The notes beneath the pieces were generated by a model. It had not been told where the DNA came from, ran no database searches, and worked only from the letters and a program-made list of their open reading frames with translations. A stretch of DNA of 64,000 nucleotides from Candidatus Latescibacterota bacterium (GTDB lineage Bacteria > Latescibacterota > UBA2968 > UBA8231): NCBI GenBank assembly GCA_022826515.1, contig JAJDUT010000009.1, positions 1 to 64,000 on the forward strand, read 5' to 3'. Below, piece after piece: positions 42,794 to 51,913 of this stretch; the stretch's first letter is position 1, and every line of letters begins with the position of its first letter. Position numbers and translations under genes: made by a program.

Positions 42794-43939
42794 ATGAACC
42801 AGAAGAATGATCCAGAACCGACGGCGGAGGCCGTCCCGATCCAGGGTTTTGAGGAGGCCGTTACCGACGACGAGGCGTCGAAGGACTGGCAGCCCGTGTC
42901 CGACCGCGTGATTCGCGTAGGTATCGCCGGGTATGGCGTATGCAACTTCGGCGCGGCCTTCCGCTTCCAGAACCACCCGAATGTGACCGTCGCCGCAGTT
43001 GCCGAACTGGACCCTGACAAGCGGGCCGAACTGGCCAGAGCATGCCGCTGTGCGACCGCTTATGCTTCGTGCGAAGAGTTGATCGAGGACGACTCGCTCG
43101 AGGCCGTTTTCGTTGCCACCGACGCCCCGAGCCATGCCCGGCTGGCCATCGCCGCGCTCAAAGCCGGCAAACACGTTGCATCGGCTGTGCCGGCCGTGTG
43201 GGGCTCACTGGAGGATGCGGATGCGCTTTTCGCCGCGGCCAAGACGGCCGATCGCAGCTACATGATGTTCGAAACCTCGTACTTCCACGAAGACCTCTAC
43301 AACATGCGGGAGTTGTACCGAGCTGGCGCGCTGGGAAAAGTCGTCTATGCAGAGGGTGAATACTGGCACTACTTCCCGACGCCGCTGGCCGCGCACGAGG
43401 GCTGGCGCACTGGGGCTCCCCCCCAATGGTATCCCACGCACTCTAATGCCTACTACGTGGGCGTCACCGGCGGGAGCTTCACCGAGGTCTCCTGCATGGG
43501 CGTGCCTAGCAGCGTCGATCATCTGAAGGCTGCAAACAACCGCTACGGCAACCCGTTTGGCACTGAAATCGCGCTATTTCGCACCAGCGACGGTGGCATG
43601 GCGCGGATGGGGGTTAGCTGGGACACGCCGGGTGTCGGTGGGGAGACGGGCCGAATTCGCACGGAGAAGGGTACCTTCTACGGCACGTTCCAGAACGACG
43701 GGCAGGACCCTGTGCCGGCGACATTCAAGCGCCCACCTCTTCCTCTGGGGGTGGATGCCGGCGGGCACGGCGGCTCTCATGGCTACCTGATGTGCGAGTT
43801 CGTCGAGGCGATCCTGCTGGACCGCACGCCTCTCATCGACGTGGCCCAATCCCTTAACATGACGGTCAGCGGCATCGTCGCGCACGAGTCGGCGCTGAAG
43901 GACGGCGAACTGCTGAAGATCCCGCAGTATATCCTGTAA
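42794..43939 (+). CDS. Gfo/Idh/MocA-family NAD(P)-dependent oxidoreductase
   Basis: A 381-residue enzyme. Of two adjacent ATGs the second (42794) is better spaced from AGGGGGA. The Rossmann fold begins VGIAGYGVCNFGA near residue 42. The usual catalytic EKP motif is not present; the equivalent stretch is GKHVASAVPAVWGS, so chemistry may differ from sugar dehydrogenation. The C-terminal alpha/beta domain contains TGGSFTEVSCMG and HGGSHGYLMCEFVEAIL, with histidines that could serve as catalytic bases. It is transcribed away from the aminotransferase unit under the same kind of promoter. Confidence 0.85.
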   Translation: MNQKNDPEPTAEAVPIQGFEEAVTDDEASKDWQPVSDRVIRVGIAGYGVCNFGAAFRFQNHPNVTVAAVAELDPDKRAELARACRCATAYASCEELIEDDSLEAVFVATDAPSHARLAIAALKAGKHVASAVPAVWGSLEDADALFAAAKTADRSYMMFETSYFHEDLYNMRELYRAGALGKVVYAEGEYWHYFPTPLAAHEGWRTGAPPQWYPTHSNAYYVGVTGGSFTEVSCMGVPSSVDHLKAANNRYGNPFGTEIALFRTSDGGMARMGVSWDTPGVGGETGRIRTEKGTFYGTFQNDGQDPVPATFKRPPLPLGVDAGGHGGSHGYLMCEFVEAILLDRTPLIDVAQSLNMTVSGIVAHESALKDGELLKIPQYIL

Positions 43940-43992
43940 GGTGTCGAAAACAAGCGTTAGATCTGCAAGAAATAGTCGTTGCTTCGGGCTAA

Positions 43993-46125
43993 TTACTTGA
44001 GGTAGAGCAACCACCGCGTCTGCGCTCCGTCGGGGTGGAGCAAGCGGGTGAGATAGACGCCGGCTGCCAGCGGAGTGCCTCGCTGGTCGCGGGCGTCCCA
44101 GCGGACTTGGTAGAAGCCGGCGAGCTGGAACTGGTTTGCCAGCGTGCGCACGGGCTGGCCCAAGACGTTGTAGATTTCTAGCCGCACCAAGCCGGGGGTG
44201 GCGAGACGGTAGGCGATTTGGGTGCTGGCGTTGAAGGGGTTGGGGAAATTGGGGTCTAGGCCGCTGGTGGTCGGCACAGGCTGCGACGATACTTCAGCAA
44301 TGTGTGTCGGAGTAGAGGTTGGGGGCGTGATGTAGGGCGACATATCCCACAGTAGAATCGTGCCGTCCCAACTCGCACTGGCTAAGAGTTGGCTATCGGG
44401 CGAAAAGGCCACTGAAAGGACAGGTTCCGTATGCCCCTCCAAGATGGCTAGGAGTTGGCCGGTGTCCGCCGACCACAGCCGAATCCCGTAATCATTACCC
44501 GTACCCCCACTGGCTAGGAGTTGGCCGTCGGGCGAAAACGCCACGGAATAAACATAGCTCTCTTCCGGGATCGCCAAGATGCCTAGGATTTGGCTGGTGT
44601 CCATATCCCACAACAGAAGCTGAGAACCTCCACTGGCCAAGGTCTGGCCATCAGGCGAAAAGGCCACCGAAAGGATAGGCCACCCTTCCAAATCTAGAGT
44701 CGCCATTTGTTGCCCGGTACTCACCTCCCACAACCGAATCGTGTAGTCCTGTGCACCTCCACTGGCTAGGATTTTTCCATCGGGCGAAAACGCCACCGAA
44801 TAGACATCACTCCTATGCCCCTTAAGAGTCGCCATTTGTTGTCCGGTGCTCACCTCCCACAACTGGATTGTGCCGCTCGGACTCCCACTGGCTAGGATTT
44901 TTCCATCGGGCGAAAACGCTACGGAAAAGCCATAACTCTTTTCTAGAGGTATTAGAGATTGTCCAGTGCCGACATCCCACAATCGAACCGTTAAGTCCCC
45001 ACTCCCACTGGCTAGGGTTTTTCCATCGGGCGAAAACGCTACGGAATAGACCCAATCCGTACGCCCTTCCGGGACTAGGGTGGCCAAGGGTTGTCCAGCG
45101 TCCACTGATTGAAGCGTGATGTTGATGTAGGGAGATGTATCCCACAGCAGAACCGTCCCGTCCCGACTTCCACTGGCTAAGGTCTGTCCATCCGGTAAGA
45201 ACGCCACGGAATAGACCCAATCCGTATGCTCCCTCAGGATGGCCAAGGGTTGTCCAGTCTCCACATCCCATAATCGAACTGTGGAGTCCCGACTTCCACT
45301 GGCTAAGGTCTGTCCATCGGGAGAGAACGCCACCGAATGGACAAGGCTCCCATGCCCTGTGAGAGTGGCTTGAAGTTGTCCGGTGCTCACATCCCACAAC
45401 CGAACCGTGAAGTCCCCCAAAATCGTGCCCCAACTTCCGCTGCCGCTAGCTAGCGTCTGTCCATCAGGCGAAAACACTAGGGAATGGATAGGGCTCTCAT
45501 GTCCTTTGAGAGTGGCTTGCAGTTGTCCAGTGCTCACGTCCCACAACCGAATCGTGTCGTCCGTGCTTCCACTGGCTAGCGTCTGTCCATCGGGCGAAAA
45601 CGCTACGGAACAGATGATAGAAAATCCATGCCTCTCAAGAGTGGCCATTTGTTGCCCGGTCTCTACATCCCAGAGAACTATCTCGCTAGAATACCCGCTA
45701 GCCAGGGTGTGTCCATCGGGCGAAAACGCTAGGGAATTGACCCAATACCTATGCCCCTCTAGGGTGGCTTTCTGTTGTCCAGTTTCTACCTCCCACAATC
45801 GAATCTTGTGGTCATCATCATGGCCACTAGCTAGAATTTGTCCATTGGGCGAAAACGCTACGGAAAAGACCCCATCATCCGGATGCTCCGCGTGTAGGAC
45901 GATTTCGGCACCGGTGTGCGTATCATAGAGCCAAATATCGCTACTGGCTACCGCGATCCAAGCGCCGTCGGGCGAATATGCGGTGTCCGTTATCGAACCT
46001 TCACCGAGACGCGCTTTGGCCTCTTCGGGCAAACTCCATCGGGTATATTCTTGGGCAACGCTGAGCTGCACAAACAGGATACAGACGAATAAGAGGGCGA
46101 GATTGAATAACGGAGTCTTTTTCAT
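43993..46125 (-). CDS. Secreted WD40 beta-propeller protein with FlgD-like tail
   Basis: A 710-residue protein with a signal peptide (LFNLALLFVCILFVQLSVAQ). About fourteen WD40 units follow (SVAFSPDGQTLASGSxD, IRLWDVxTGQ, ATLxGH), enough for two seven-bladed propellers. The C-terminal 85 residues are a FlgD-like domain (NFPNPFNASTQIAYRL, IYNVLGQPVRTL, VRWDARDQRG, ending WLLYLK), most similar to that of the YWTD protein at 35.6 kb. The HD-phosphohydrolase gene lies 67 bp upstream on the same strand. The 53-bp gap downstream shows no clear terminator. Confidence 0.85.
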   Translation of the reverse strand: MKKTPLFNLALLFVCILFVQLSVAQEYTRWSLPEEAKARLGEGSITDTAYSPDGAWIAVASSDIWLYDTHTGAEIVLHAEHPDDGVFSVAFSPNGQILASGHDDDHKIRLWEVETGQQKATLEGHRYWVNSLAFSPDGHTLASGYSSEIVLWDVETGQQMATLERHGFSIICSVAFSPDGQTLASGSTDDTIRLWDVSTGQLQATLKGHESPIHSLVFSPDGQTLASGSGSWGTILGDFTVRLWDVSTGQLQATLTGHGSLVHSVAFSPDGQTLASGSRDSTVRLWDVETGQPLAILREHTDWVYSVAFLPDGQTLASGSRDGTVLLWDTSPYINITLQSVDAGQPLATLVPEGRTDWVYSVAFSPDGKTLASGSGDLTVRLWDVGTGQSLIPLEKSYGFSVAFSPDGKILASGSPSGTIQLWEVSTGQQMATLKGHRSDVYSVAFSPDGKILASGGAQDYTIRLWEVSTGQQMATLDLEGWPILSVAFSPDGQTLASGGSQLLLWDMDTSQILGILAIPEESYVYSVAFSPDGQLLASGGTGNDYGIRLWSADTGQLLAILEGHTEPVLSVAFSPDSQLLASASWDGTILLWDMSPYITPPTSTPTHIAEVSSQPVPTTSGLDPNFPNPFNASTQIAYRLATPGLVRLEIYNVLGQPVRTLANQFQLAGFYQVRWDARDQRGTPLAAGVYLTRLLHPDGAQTRWLLYLK

Positions 46126-46192
46126 CAGAAGGATCTCCCTTTTGTCTGAACGCTATCCAGATACGGAGCACTCTAACAGAAAGTTCAGTTCG

Positions 46193-47536
46193 TCAACTCA
46201 GATACTGCTTAGCCTCTTTGCCCACCAACTCCCGCAGGTCGGGATCGTCAATGCAGAAGATACGGAAAATTTTGGCTTGGTCTTCGAAGTTGTGCAGGAG
46301 TGAGTCGCGCAGGCGGGAGACCTCTGGATCGGCAAAGGTCAGGGGGTCGGTCTTGTCCGCCGGGAGCGTGCGGCCGTAGAAGACCCTGAGATCGACTTCG
46401 GGGGTCTTGTTGAAGCTGGGGATGTCGATGAGGATCTCGTGGCCTTGGAACGAGCGGCCGAGCCGCTGGCCGAAAACTTGGCACAGCTCGATTTCCTTGG
46501 CGCGGCGCTTGTACGGATGGCGGAAGAGAAAATCGAGGCGATTCATCAGAGGCTGGGTGCGCTCGCTGGGGTGGATGACGGCAGCGACCTTGTAGAGGCG
46601 GCGGTGGATCGTGCCTGCGAGGAGTTGGGCGGAGGTTTCCAGCCCTAGGCGCTCCTGCTCGCGCTGGAGGCGAGCGATTAGCCCACTCTCGGTGAGGCGG
46701 TGGAAATCGGAGAAGTCGAGCCGGTTGTGCGGGTGGAGGAGGATTTCTTGCACGGCGCGCTTGAACATGGCCGACGCCGAGCGCACCCCGTGGTGCCAGT
46801 ACACGTTGCGGTACATTTGGTAGTTGGTAAAGACGAGGGCTTCGACCGCGGAGACGCCCTTGCTGGTGATGGCCAGCCGCTGGCGCTCCGGGTCGAATTT
46901 GATGGAGGCGATCAGGCGGTCGCGGTTGACGCTCTCGCCGAAGGGGACGCCGCAGAACATGGAATCGCGCAGGAGGTAGTCGATTTTGTCGGGGTCGAGG
47001 GTGCTGCTGAGGATATTGGCCAGCAGTAGGTCTTCGGGGGGAACTGCGCGGCCGATGTTTTCGTAGTCGATGACGTTGGCTACGCGCGCTGGGTCGATTT
47101 GGAACTTATCGGCGATCGTCTGGTAAAGCTCGCCGTCTTGGTCCTCGATGATATGCCTGGCCCCTTCTTCGTGCCGGATGAAAAAGGGCCTTAGCTCTTC
47201 GAGGGTATGCGAGAAGGGGTAGTGGCCGATGTCGTGGAGCAAGGTGGCGGCGATGAAGACGCGCACGTCCTCGTCGCTTAGCACGAGAGGTGGGTCCGAG
47301 TCGAGGAGACGGGCTAGAAACTGCTTGGCCAAGTGATAGACGCCCAGCGAGTGCTCAAAGCGCGAGTGGCGCGCGCCAGGGTACACCAGATGCACGTAGC
47401 CGAGCTGGGAGATGTTGCGCAGGCGCTGGAAGGCCCGGGTATCGACGAGGGCGAGGACGGGAGCGGGGAAGTGGATGTAGCCCCAAACCGGGTCGCGGAT
47501 GACCTTGCCTTCTTCGGCTAAAAGTGGATAATCCAT
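46193..47536 (-). CDS. HD-domain phosphohydrolase, dGTPase-like
   Basis: A 447-residue protein of the HD superfamily, from the ATG at 47536 (a TTG four codons upstream is possible; neither has a clear ribosome-binding site). Metal-binding residues are visible as RHSRFEHSLGVYHLA and LLHDIGHYPFSHTLEE, with further Asp in the bundle (SSTLDPDKIDYLLRDS). Relatives (YwfO/YdhJ type) hydrolyse dNTPs or related nucleotides. It is transcribed divergently from ndk, another nucleotide-pool gene. Confidence 0.87.
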   Translation of the reverse strand: MDYPLLAEEGKVIRDPVWGYIHFPAPVLALVDTRAFQRLRNISQLGYVHLVYPGARHSRFEHSLGVYHLAKQFLARLLDSDPPLVLSDEDVRVFIAATLLHDIGHYPFSHTLEELRPFFIRHEEGARHIIEDQDGELYQTIADKFQIDPARVANVIDYENIGRAVPPEDLLLANILSSTLDPDKIDYLLRDSMFCGVPFGESVNRDRLIASIKFDPERQRLAITSKGVSAVEALVFTNYQMYRNVYWHHGVRSASAMFKRAVQEILLHPHNRLDFSDFHRLTESGLIARLQREQERLGLETSAQLLAGTIHRRLYKVAAVIHPSERTQPLMNRLDFLFRHPYKRRAKEIELCQVFGQRLGRSFQGHEILIDIPSFNKTPEVDLRVFYGRTLPADKTDPLTFADPEVSRLRDSLLHNFEDQAKIFRIFCIDDPDLRELVGKEAKQYLS

Positions 47537-47639
47537 AGCATTGGCCAATCTAGGAGAGGCGTGTTACCCTGTCAAGAAAATGTGCGCCGAACTTGTTATG
47601 AAAGCGATACTTAGGGCATTTTGTTGCGCGGGCCGTCCA

Positions 47640-47668
47640 TTGACACAAAATCGATTGGCTCCTATCTT
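47640..47668 (+). promoter_or_regulatory. Sigma70-type promoter of the ndk-rpmF-fab operon
   Basis: TTGACA (47640-47645), a 17-bp spacer and TATCTT (47663-47668) lie 55 bp upstream of ndk in the 187-bp divergent gap. Confidence 0.55.
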
Positions 47669-47723
47669 CCAACATTTCGTTTGACTAGGGGAAACACTTG
47701 CTAAGGAAATAAATTTTATATCT

Positions 47724-48125
47724 ATGGAACGCACGTTGATGATCGTCAAGCCCGATGCGGTCGCCAAAAGCGCCATCGGCCAGATTATTGCCCGCGTCGA
47801 GGGCGCGGGATTTGTCGTGCGCGCCCTGCGCATGGTCGAGCTATCGGCCGAGCAGGCGCGAGCTTTCTACGCCGTGCATCGGGAGCGACCCTTTTACGGC
47901 GAGTTGGTGGAATTTATGACCTCCGGGCCAGCGGTGCCGATGGTGTTAGAGCGCGCCGATGCGGTGGCGCATTTGCGCGATTTTATTGGGCCGACCAACA
48001 GCACAGAGGCCCCGACCGGCACGATTCGCGGCGACTTTGGCACGGACGTGCAGTGCAACGCCGTCCACGCCTCGGACTCAGCGGCCAACGCCAAGTCCGA
48101 GATCGCGTTTTTCTTTACCGACTGA
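47724..48125 (+). CDS. ndk: Nucleoside diphosphate kinase
   Basis: A 133-residue enzyme that equilibrates nucleoside tri- and diphosphates through a phospho-histidine. The active His115 lies in NAVHASDS; RTLMIVKPDAV, RPFYGELVEFMTSGP and GPTNSTEAPTGTIRGDFG are the standard blocks. It opens the long plus-strand operon and is followed 8 bp later by yceD. The closest purine-rich stretch (CTAAGGAAAT) is rather far upstream for a ribosome-binding site. Confidence 0.96.
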   Translation: MERTLMIVKPDAVAKSAIGQIIARVEGAGFVVRALRMVELSAEQARAFYAVHRERPFYGELVEFMTSGPAVPMVLERADAVAHLRDFIGPTNSTEAPTGTIRGDFGTDVQCNAVHASDSAANAKSEIAFFFTD

Positions 48126-48133
48126 GCAATCCC

Positions 48134-48673
48134 ATGAGCGCCTTGCTAGTACTCGACGACCTCGCAGAGGGCCCCAATGCGCTCGCCTTTGATCTGCGCG
48201 CAGAGGAGTTGGAGTTAAAAGACGAATTTTTCGCTTTTCCCTCCAGCGTTGAAACCCGCGTCGAAGTGCGGCGCGCGCTCGACAATTTCAGAATTGACGG
48301 GGTCGTCACCTGTCGCATTGCCGGCGAGTGCTATCGCTGTCTAGAGGAAGTACAAGAGGGGGTCGCAGCGCGGTTTCGCTTGCTCTTGCAGCGCCGCCTC
48401 GCGACCCCCGAAGAGTTGGCGTCGGCAGAAAAAGACGGGTTCATCGAGATCGTCGATCCGGGGACGCGCGAGTTCGATTTGCGGGCGTACATTCGCGAAG
48501 CCGTGATCTTGGACTTGCCGATGCGCATACCCACCCCGGAGGCCGATGGGCGGTGCCCGCAGTGCGGAGTTGACGGGGCCGACGAACCTACCGCCGAACA
48601 GGAGCGAGAAGCGGACCCGCGTTGGGCCGCCCTCGCGCAGATCGATTTTTCCCAACCCAAAGAAAATTCTTGA
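48134..48673 (+). CDS. yceD: YceD/DUF177 family protein (23S rRNA accumulation)
   Basis: A 179-residue protein. VVTCRIAGECYRCLEEV carries the paired cysteines of DUF177, and a second pair (CPQCG) is near residue 140. The gene's position directly before rpmF (L32) is the classic context for YceD, which supports 23S rRNA accumulation in bacteria and plants. The ATG at 48134 follows the ndk stop by 8 bp. Confidence 0.85.
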   Translation: MSALLVLDDLAEGPNALAFDLRAEELELKDEFFAFPSSVETRVEVRRALDNFRIDGVVTCRIAGECYRCLEEVQEGVAARFRLLLQRRLATPEELASAEKDGFIEIVDPGTREFDLRAYIREAVILDLPMRIPTPEADGRCPQCGVDGADEPTAEQEREADPRWAALAQIDFSQPKENS

Positions 48674-48685
48674 GAGGAGTCACCC

Positions 48686-48868
48686 GTGGCTGCAGTACCT
48701 AAGAGGAGAATTTCGCGTACCCGCCGCGACAAGCGGCGCACTCACTGGAAGATCAAGGCGGCGGCGAGAACTACTTGCTCCCATTGCGGACAACCCGCCT
48801 TGCCTCATCGCGTCTGCCCGAGCTGCGGCTTCTATCGAGGCCGCGAATACGTAGAGCCTGAAGTCTAG
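48686..48868 (+). CDS. rpmF: 50S ribosomal protein L32
   Basis: A 60-residue basic protein starting at GTG 48686 behind GAGGAG. It has the L32 N-terminus (AVPKRRISRTRRDKRRTHW) and both zinc-binding pairs (CSHCGQPALPHRVCPSCGFY). Confidence 0.96.
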   Translation: MAAVPKRRISRTRRDKRRTHWKIKAAARTTCSHCGQPALPHRVCPSCGFYRGREYVEPEV

Positions 48869-48890
48869 GCTGCTCGGGGCGGATGCTTGC

Positions 48891-49895
48891 GTGACTGAAG
48901 AGGGGAAAAGAATTCGCGCGGCCATTACGGCCACTGCTCATTTCCTGCCCGACAAGGTGGTCACCAACGCCGATCTGGAGCGGCTGGTAGATACCTCGGA
49001 CGAGTGGATCCGTTCGCGCACCGGCATTTCCGAGCGGCGCTTTCTGCCGGAGGATGAGCCGACCTCCACCATGGCCAGCGCCGTGGCCCAGGAGCTATTG
49101 GCGCGCCGTGGGATCGGCGCGGATGACATCGACCTGATCATCGTCGCGACCATTACGCCAGACATGATCTTTCCGGCGACGGCCTGCTTGGTGCAACACG
49201 CCATCGGTGCCAGCCGAGTCTGGGCTTACGACCTGTCGGCGGCTTGCTCTGGCTTTGTCTTCGCCGTGGCAACCGGCGCACAGTTCATCGAAAGCGGCGC
49301 GCATCGCCGGGTGATGGTCATCGGTGCCGACAAGATGAGCAGCATCCTCGACTTTGAGGACCGCGCGACTTGCGTGCTCTTTGGCGACGGAGCGGGCGGG
49401 GTTTTGTTAGAGCGCGGCGAGGACGGAGCCGGCATGATCGACTTCGAGCTATACGCCGACGGGGCCGCGGTCGAATGCCTGCACATCAAAGGCGGCGGCA
49501 GCCTCCATCCTCCTTCGCACGAGACCGTAGATCAGCGCATGCACTACATCCGCCAAGAGGGGCGCACGGTATTTCGGTTTGCCGTGGAAAAGATGGCCGA
49601 AGTGTCGGTCAGCCTGCTGGAGCGCAACGGCCTTACGGGCGCAGACCTCAAGCTCTTCGTGCCCCATCAAGCTAATAAGCGCATCATCGACGCCGCGGCT
49701 CAGCGCATGGATCTTCCGCCGGAAAAAGTGATGATGAATATCGACCGCTACGCCAATACCACGGCCGCGACAATTCCCATTGCCTTGGCAGAAGCCACTG
49801 ATCAAGGTCGGTTGGAGCGCGGCGACTTGGTGCTGATGACCGGCGTCGGCGGCGGCCTCACTTGGGGCAGCGCCTTGTTTCGCTGGGGGCCGTGA
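48891..49895 (+). CDS. fabH: 3-oxoacyl-[ACP] synthase III
   Basis: A 334-residue thiolase-fold enzyme that starts fatty acid synthesis by condensing acetyl-CoA with malonyl-ACP. The Cys-His-Asn triad is in DLSAACSGF, VPHQANKRI and RYANTTAATIP. It starts at GTG 48891. plsX, which usually lies between rpmF and fabH, is missing here; only 22 bp separate the two genes. Confidence 0.96.
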   Translation: MTEEGKRIRAAITATAHFLPDKVVTNADLERLVDTSDEWIRSRTGISERRFLPEDEPTSTMASAVAQELLARRGIGADDIDLIIVATITPDMIFPATACLVQHAIGASRVWAYDLSAACSGFVFAVATGAQFIESGAHRRVMVIGADKMSSILDFEDRATCVLFGDGAGGVLLERGEDGAGMIDFELYADGAAVECLHIKGGGSLHPPSHETVDQRMHYIRQEGRTVFRFAVEKMAEVSVSLLERNGLTGADLKLFVPHQANKRIIDAAAQRMDLPPEKVMMNIDRYANTTAATIPIALAEATDQGRLERGDLVLMTGVGGGLTWGSALFRWGP

Positions 49896-49896
49896 G

Positions 49897-50826
49897 ATGG
49901 GCGAGTGCGCCTTTTTATTTCCGGGACAGGGTTCGCAGGCCGTGGGCATGGGCCGCGACCTATACGAGCAGCACGAGTCGGTGCGGGCGCGCTTTGCCGA
50001 GGCCGACGAGGTGCTGGGTTTTCCGCTCAGTGCGCTTTGCTTTGAGGGGCCGGCCGAGCAACTAACGCAAACCAACGTTACGCAGCCGGCTGTCTTCGTC
50101 CACAGCGTCGCCGCCAACGAGTTGCTCGCCGCGGCTGGGCTACAGCCTATGGCCGTGGCTGGACACAGCCTCGGGGAATACTCGGCGCTGGTGGCGGCCG
50201 GTGTGCTCTCGTTTGCGGAGGCCCTGACGCTCGTGGGGACGCGCGGACGGTTGATGTTGGAGGCCGGTAGCGAGTGGCCGGGGACGATGGGGGCGGTGAT
50301 CGGTTTGGACGACGACCACGTCATGGCCTTGTGCCAACAGGTAGCAGAAGTGGGGATCGCAGTAGCCGCTAATTTTAATGCTCCGGGCCAAGTCGTGGTG
50401 TCGGGTGAGCGGGCTGCGGTGGCGCGGGTGAGCGAGTTGGCCACCGAGGCTGGTGCTCGGCGCGTCGTCGAATTGGCCGTCAGTGGGGCTTTTCACTCGC
50501 CGCTGATGGCGTCGGCGGCTGTGGATATGGAGTCGCTGTTGCAGGCAGTATCCTTTGCGCGGCCGCGCGTGCCGGTGTTGACCAATGTCTCGGCTGCGCC
50601 CGTGGAAGATCCAGAAAAACTGCGGCTGCACCTGATCCATCAGATCACGGGTCCGGTTCGCTGGAGCGCGACGATGCAGCGTCTGGCGGCTATGGGCATC
50701 AACCGCGCCTTTGAAGTAGGGCCGGGGGCTGTGCTAAGGGGACTGGTGCGCCGCACCGCGCCCAAGCTCGCAGTCGCACTGGCGGGTACCGTGGAAGAAA
50801 TCGCCGCGGCAAAAGGAGCGGAATAA
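49897..50826 (+). CDS. fabD: Malonyl-CoA:ACP transacylase
   Basis: A 309-residue alpha/beta hydrolase-like enzyme that loads malonyl groups onto ACP. The active Ser is in AVAGHSLGEYSAL and the His in VSGAFHSPLM; the oxyanion GQGSQ motif lies at the N-terminus. It begins 1 bp after the fabH stop. Confidence 0.96.
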   Translation: MGECAFLFPGQGSQAVGMGRDLYEQHESVRARFAEADEVLGFPLSALCFEGPAEQLTQTNVTQPAVFVHSVAANELLAAAGLQPMAVAGHSLGEYSALVAAGVLSFAEALTLVGTRGRLMLEAGSEWPGTMGAVIGLDDDHVMALCQQVAEVGIAVAANFNAPGQVVVSGERAAVARVSELATEAGARRVVELAVSGAFHSPLMASAAVDMESLLQAVSFARPRVPVLTNVSAAPVEDPEKLRLHLIHQITGPVRWSATMQRLAAMGINRAFEVGPGAVLRGLVRRTAPKLAVALAGTVEEIAAAKGAE

Positions 50827-50827
50827 C

Positions 50828-51574
50828 ATGGGACTCTTGGACGGAAAAGTCGCGCTAGTGACGGGTGGGTCGCGGGGCATTGGCCGGGCCATTGCCCTGC
50901 GCTTGGCAGAAGAGGGCGCAGACTTGGCAATCTGCGCTCGCAATGTTGCGGCGGCCGGCGAAGTGGCTGCGGCTATTGAGGCCCTAGGTCGCCGCTGTCT
51001 CGTGCGTCAGGCCGATGTCGCCGACGCCGAGCAGGCGGCCGAGTTGGTGGCGGCGACGATTGCGGAGTTGGGGCGGTTGGACGTGCTGGTCAACAACGCT
51101 GGCGTCACCCGCGACAATTTGCTGATGCGGATGAAGGACGAGGATTGGGACGAGGTATTGGCGATCAACCTCAAAGGCGCTTTTAACTGCGTCAGAGCGG
51201 CGGTGCGCCCCATGCTCAAGGCTCGTGGCGGGCGGATCGTCAACATCACTTCGGTCGTGGGATTGTTGGGCAATGCCGGCCAAGCCAACTACGCCGCGTC
51301 CAAGGCCGGGTTGATCGGCCTGACCAAGAGCTTGGCGCGGGAGCTGGCCTCGCGCGGGATTACCGCCAATGCCGTGGCCCCGGGGTTGGTGCCGGAAACG
51401 GGTATGACGGACAGCTTGACGGAACAGCAACAGGAGCAGATGATTGCTACGGTGCCGCTGGGTCGAGCGGGGACGCCGGAAGATGTGGCCCACGCCGTGG
51501 CGTTTCTAGCATCGGATCAAGCCGCCTATATCACTGGTCAGGTCTTGTCCGTGGATGGTGGCATGGCCATATAA
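50828..51574 (+). CDS. fabG: 3-oxoacyl-[ACP] reductase
   Basis: A 248-residue SDR enzyme that reduces beta-ketoacyl-ACP with NADPH. It has TGGSRGIGRAIAL, NNAGVTRDN, the active Ser in NITSVVG, and YAASKAGLIGLTKSLA. It begins 1 bp after the fabD stop. The 99-bp gap before acpP is AT-rich and may hold an additional promoter, but no convincing hexamers were found. Confidence 0.95.
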   Translation: MGLLDGKVALVTGGSRGIGRAIALRLAEEGADLAICARNVAAAGEVAAAIEALGRRCLVRQADVADAEQAAELVAATIAELGRLDVLVNNAGVTRDNLLMRMKDEDWDEVLAINLKGAFNCVRAAVRPMLKARGGRIVNITSVVGLLGNAGQANYAASKAGLIGLTKSLARELASRGITANAVAPGLVPETGMTDSLTEQQQEQMIATVPLGRAGTPEDVAHAVAFLASDQAAYITGQVLSVDGGMAI

Positions 51575-51673
51575 TTTAGGTATTAAAAATTTTGCTCATC
51601 ACCTATATTTAGACCCTAACTTTAAGACCGCACAGCGGTAAAACGTTCACTCCTATCCCAAGAGGAACACACC

Positions 51674-51913
51674 ATGGCTTCTATTGAAGAGCGCGTGAGA
51701 GATTTGGTCGTCGAGCAACTCGGCGTGAGCCAAGATCAAGTAAATCCCCAAGCATCGTTCATCGACGACTTAGGGGCCGACTCGCTCGACACTGTCGAGT
51801 TGGTTATGGCCTTTGAGGAAGAATTCGGGCTCGACATCCCGGACGAGGACGCCGAGAAAATTATGGTCGTAGGCGACGCGATTAAATACTTAGAAGAGAA
51901 CAGCAAGGCGTGA
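51674..51913 (+). CDS. acpP: Acyl carrier protein
   Basis: A 79-residue acidic four-helix carrier with the phosphopantetheine Ser37 in [27 protein letters not shown] precedes the ATG. Its stop overlaps the GTG start of fabF by 4 bp. Confidence 0.97.
   Translation: MASIEERVRDLVVEQLGVSQDQVNPQASFIDDLGADSLDTVELVMAFEEEFGLDIPDEDAEKIMVVGDAIKYLEENSKA

Noticed and set aside
41518..43020. 500-residue minus-strand frame spanning the aminotransferase and Gfo/Idh genes
   Set aside because: It is an Arg-rich out-of-frame shadow across a divergent promoter and two well-supported genes.
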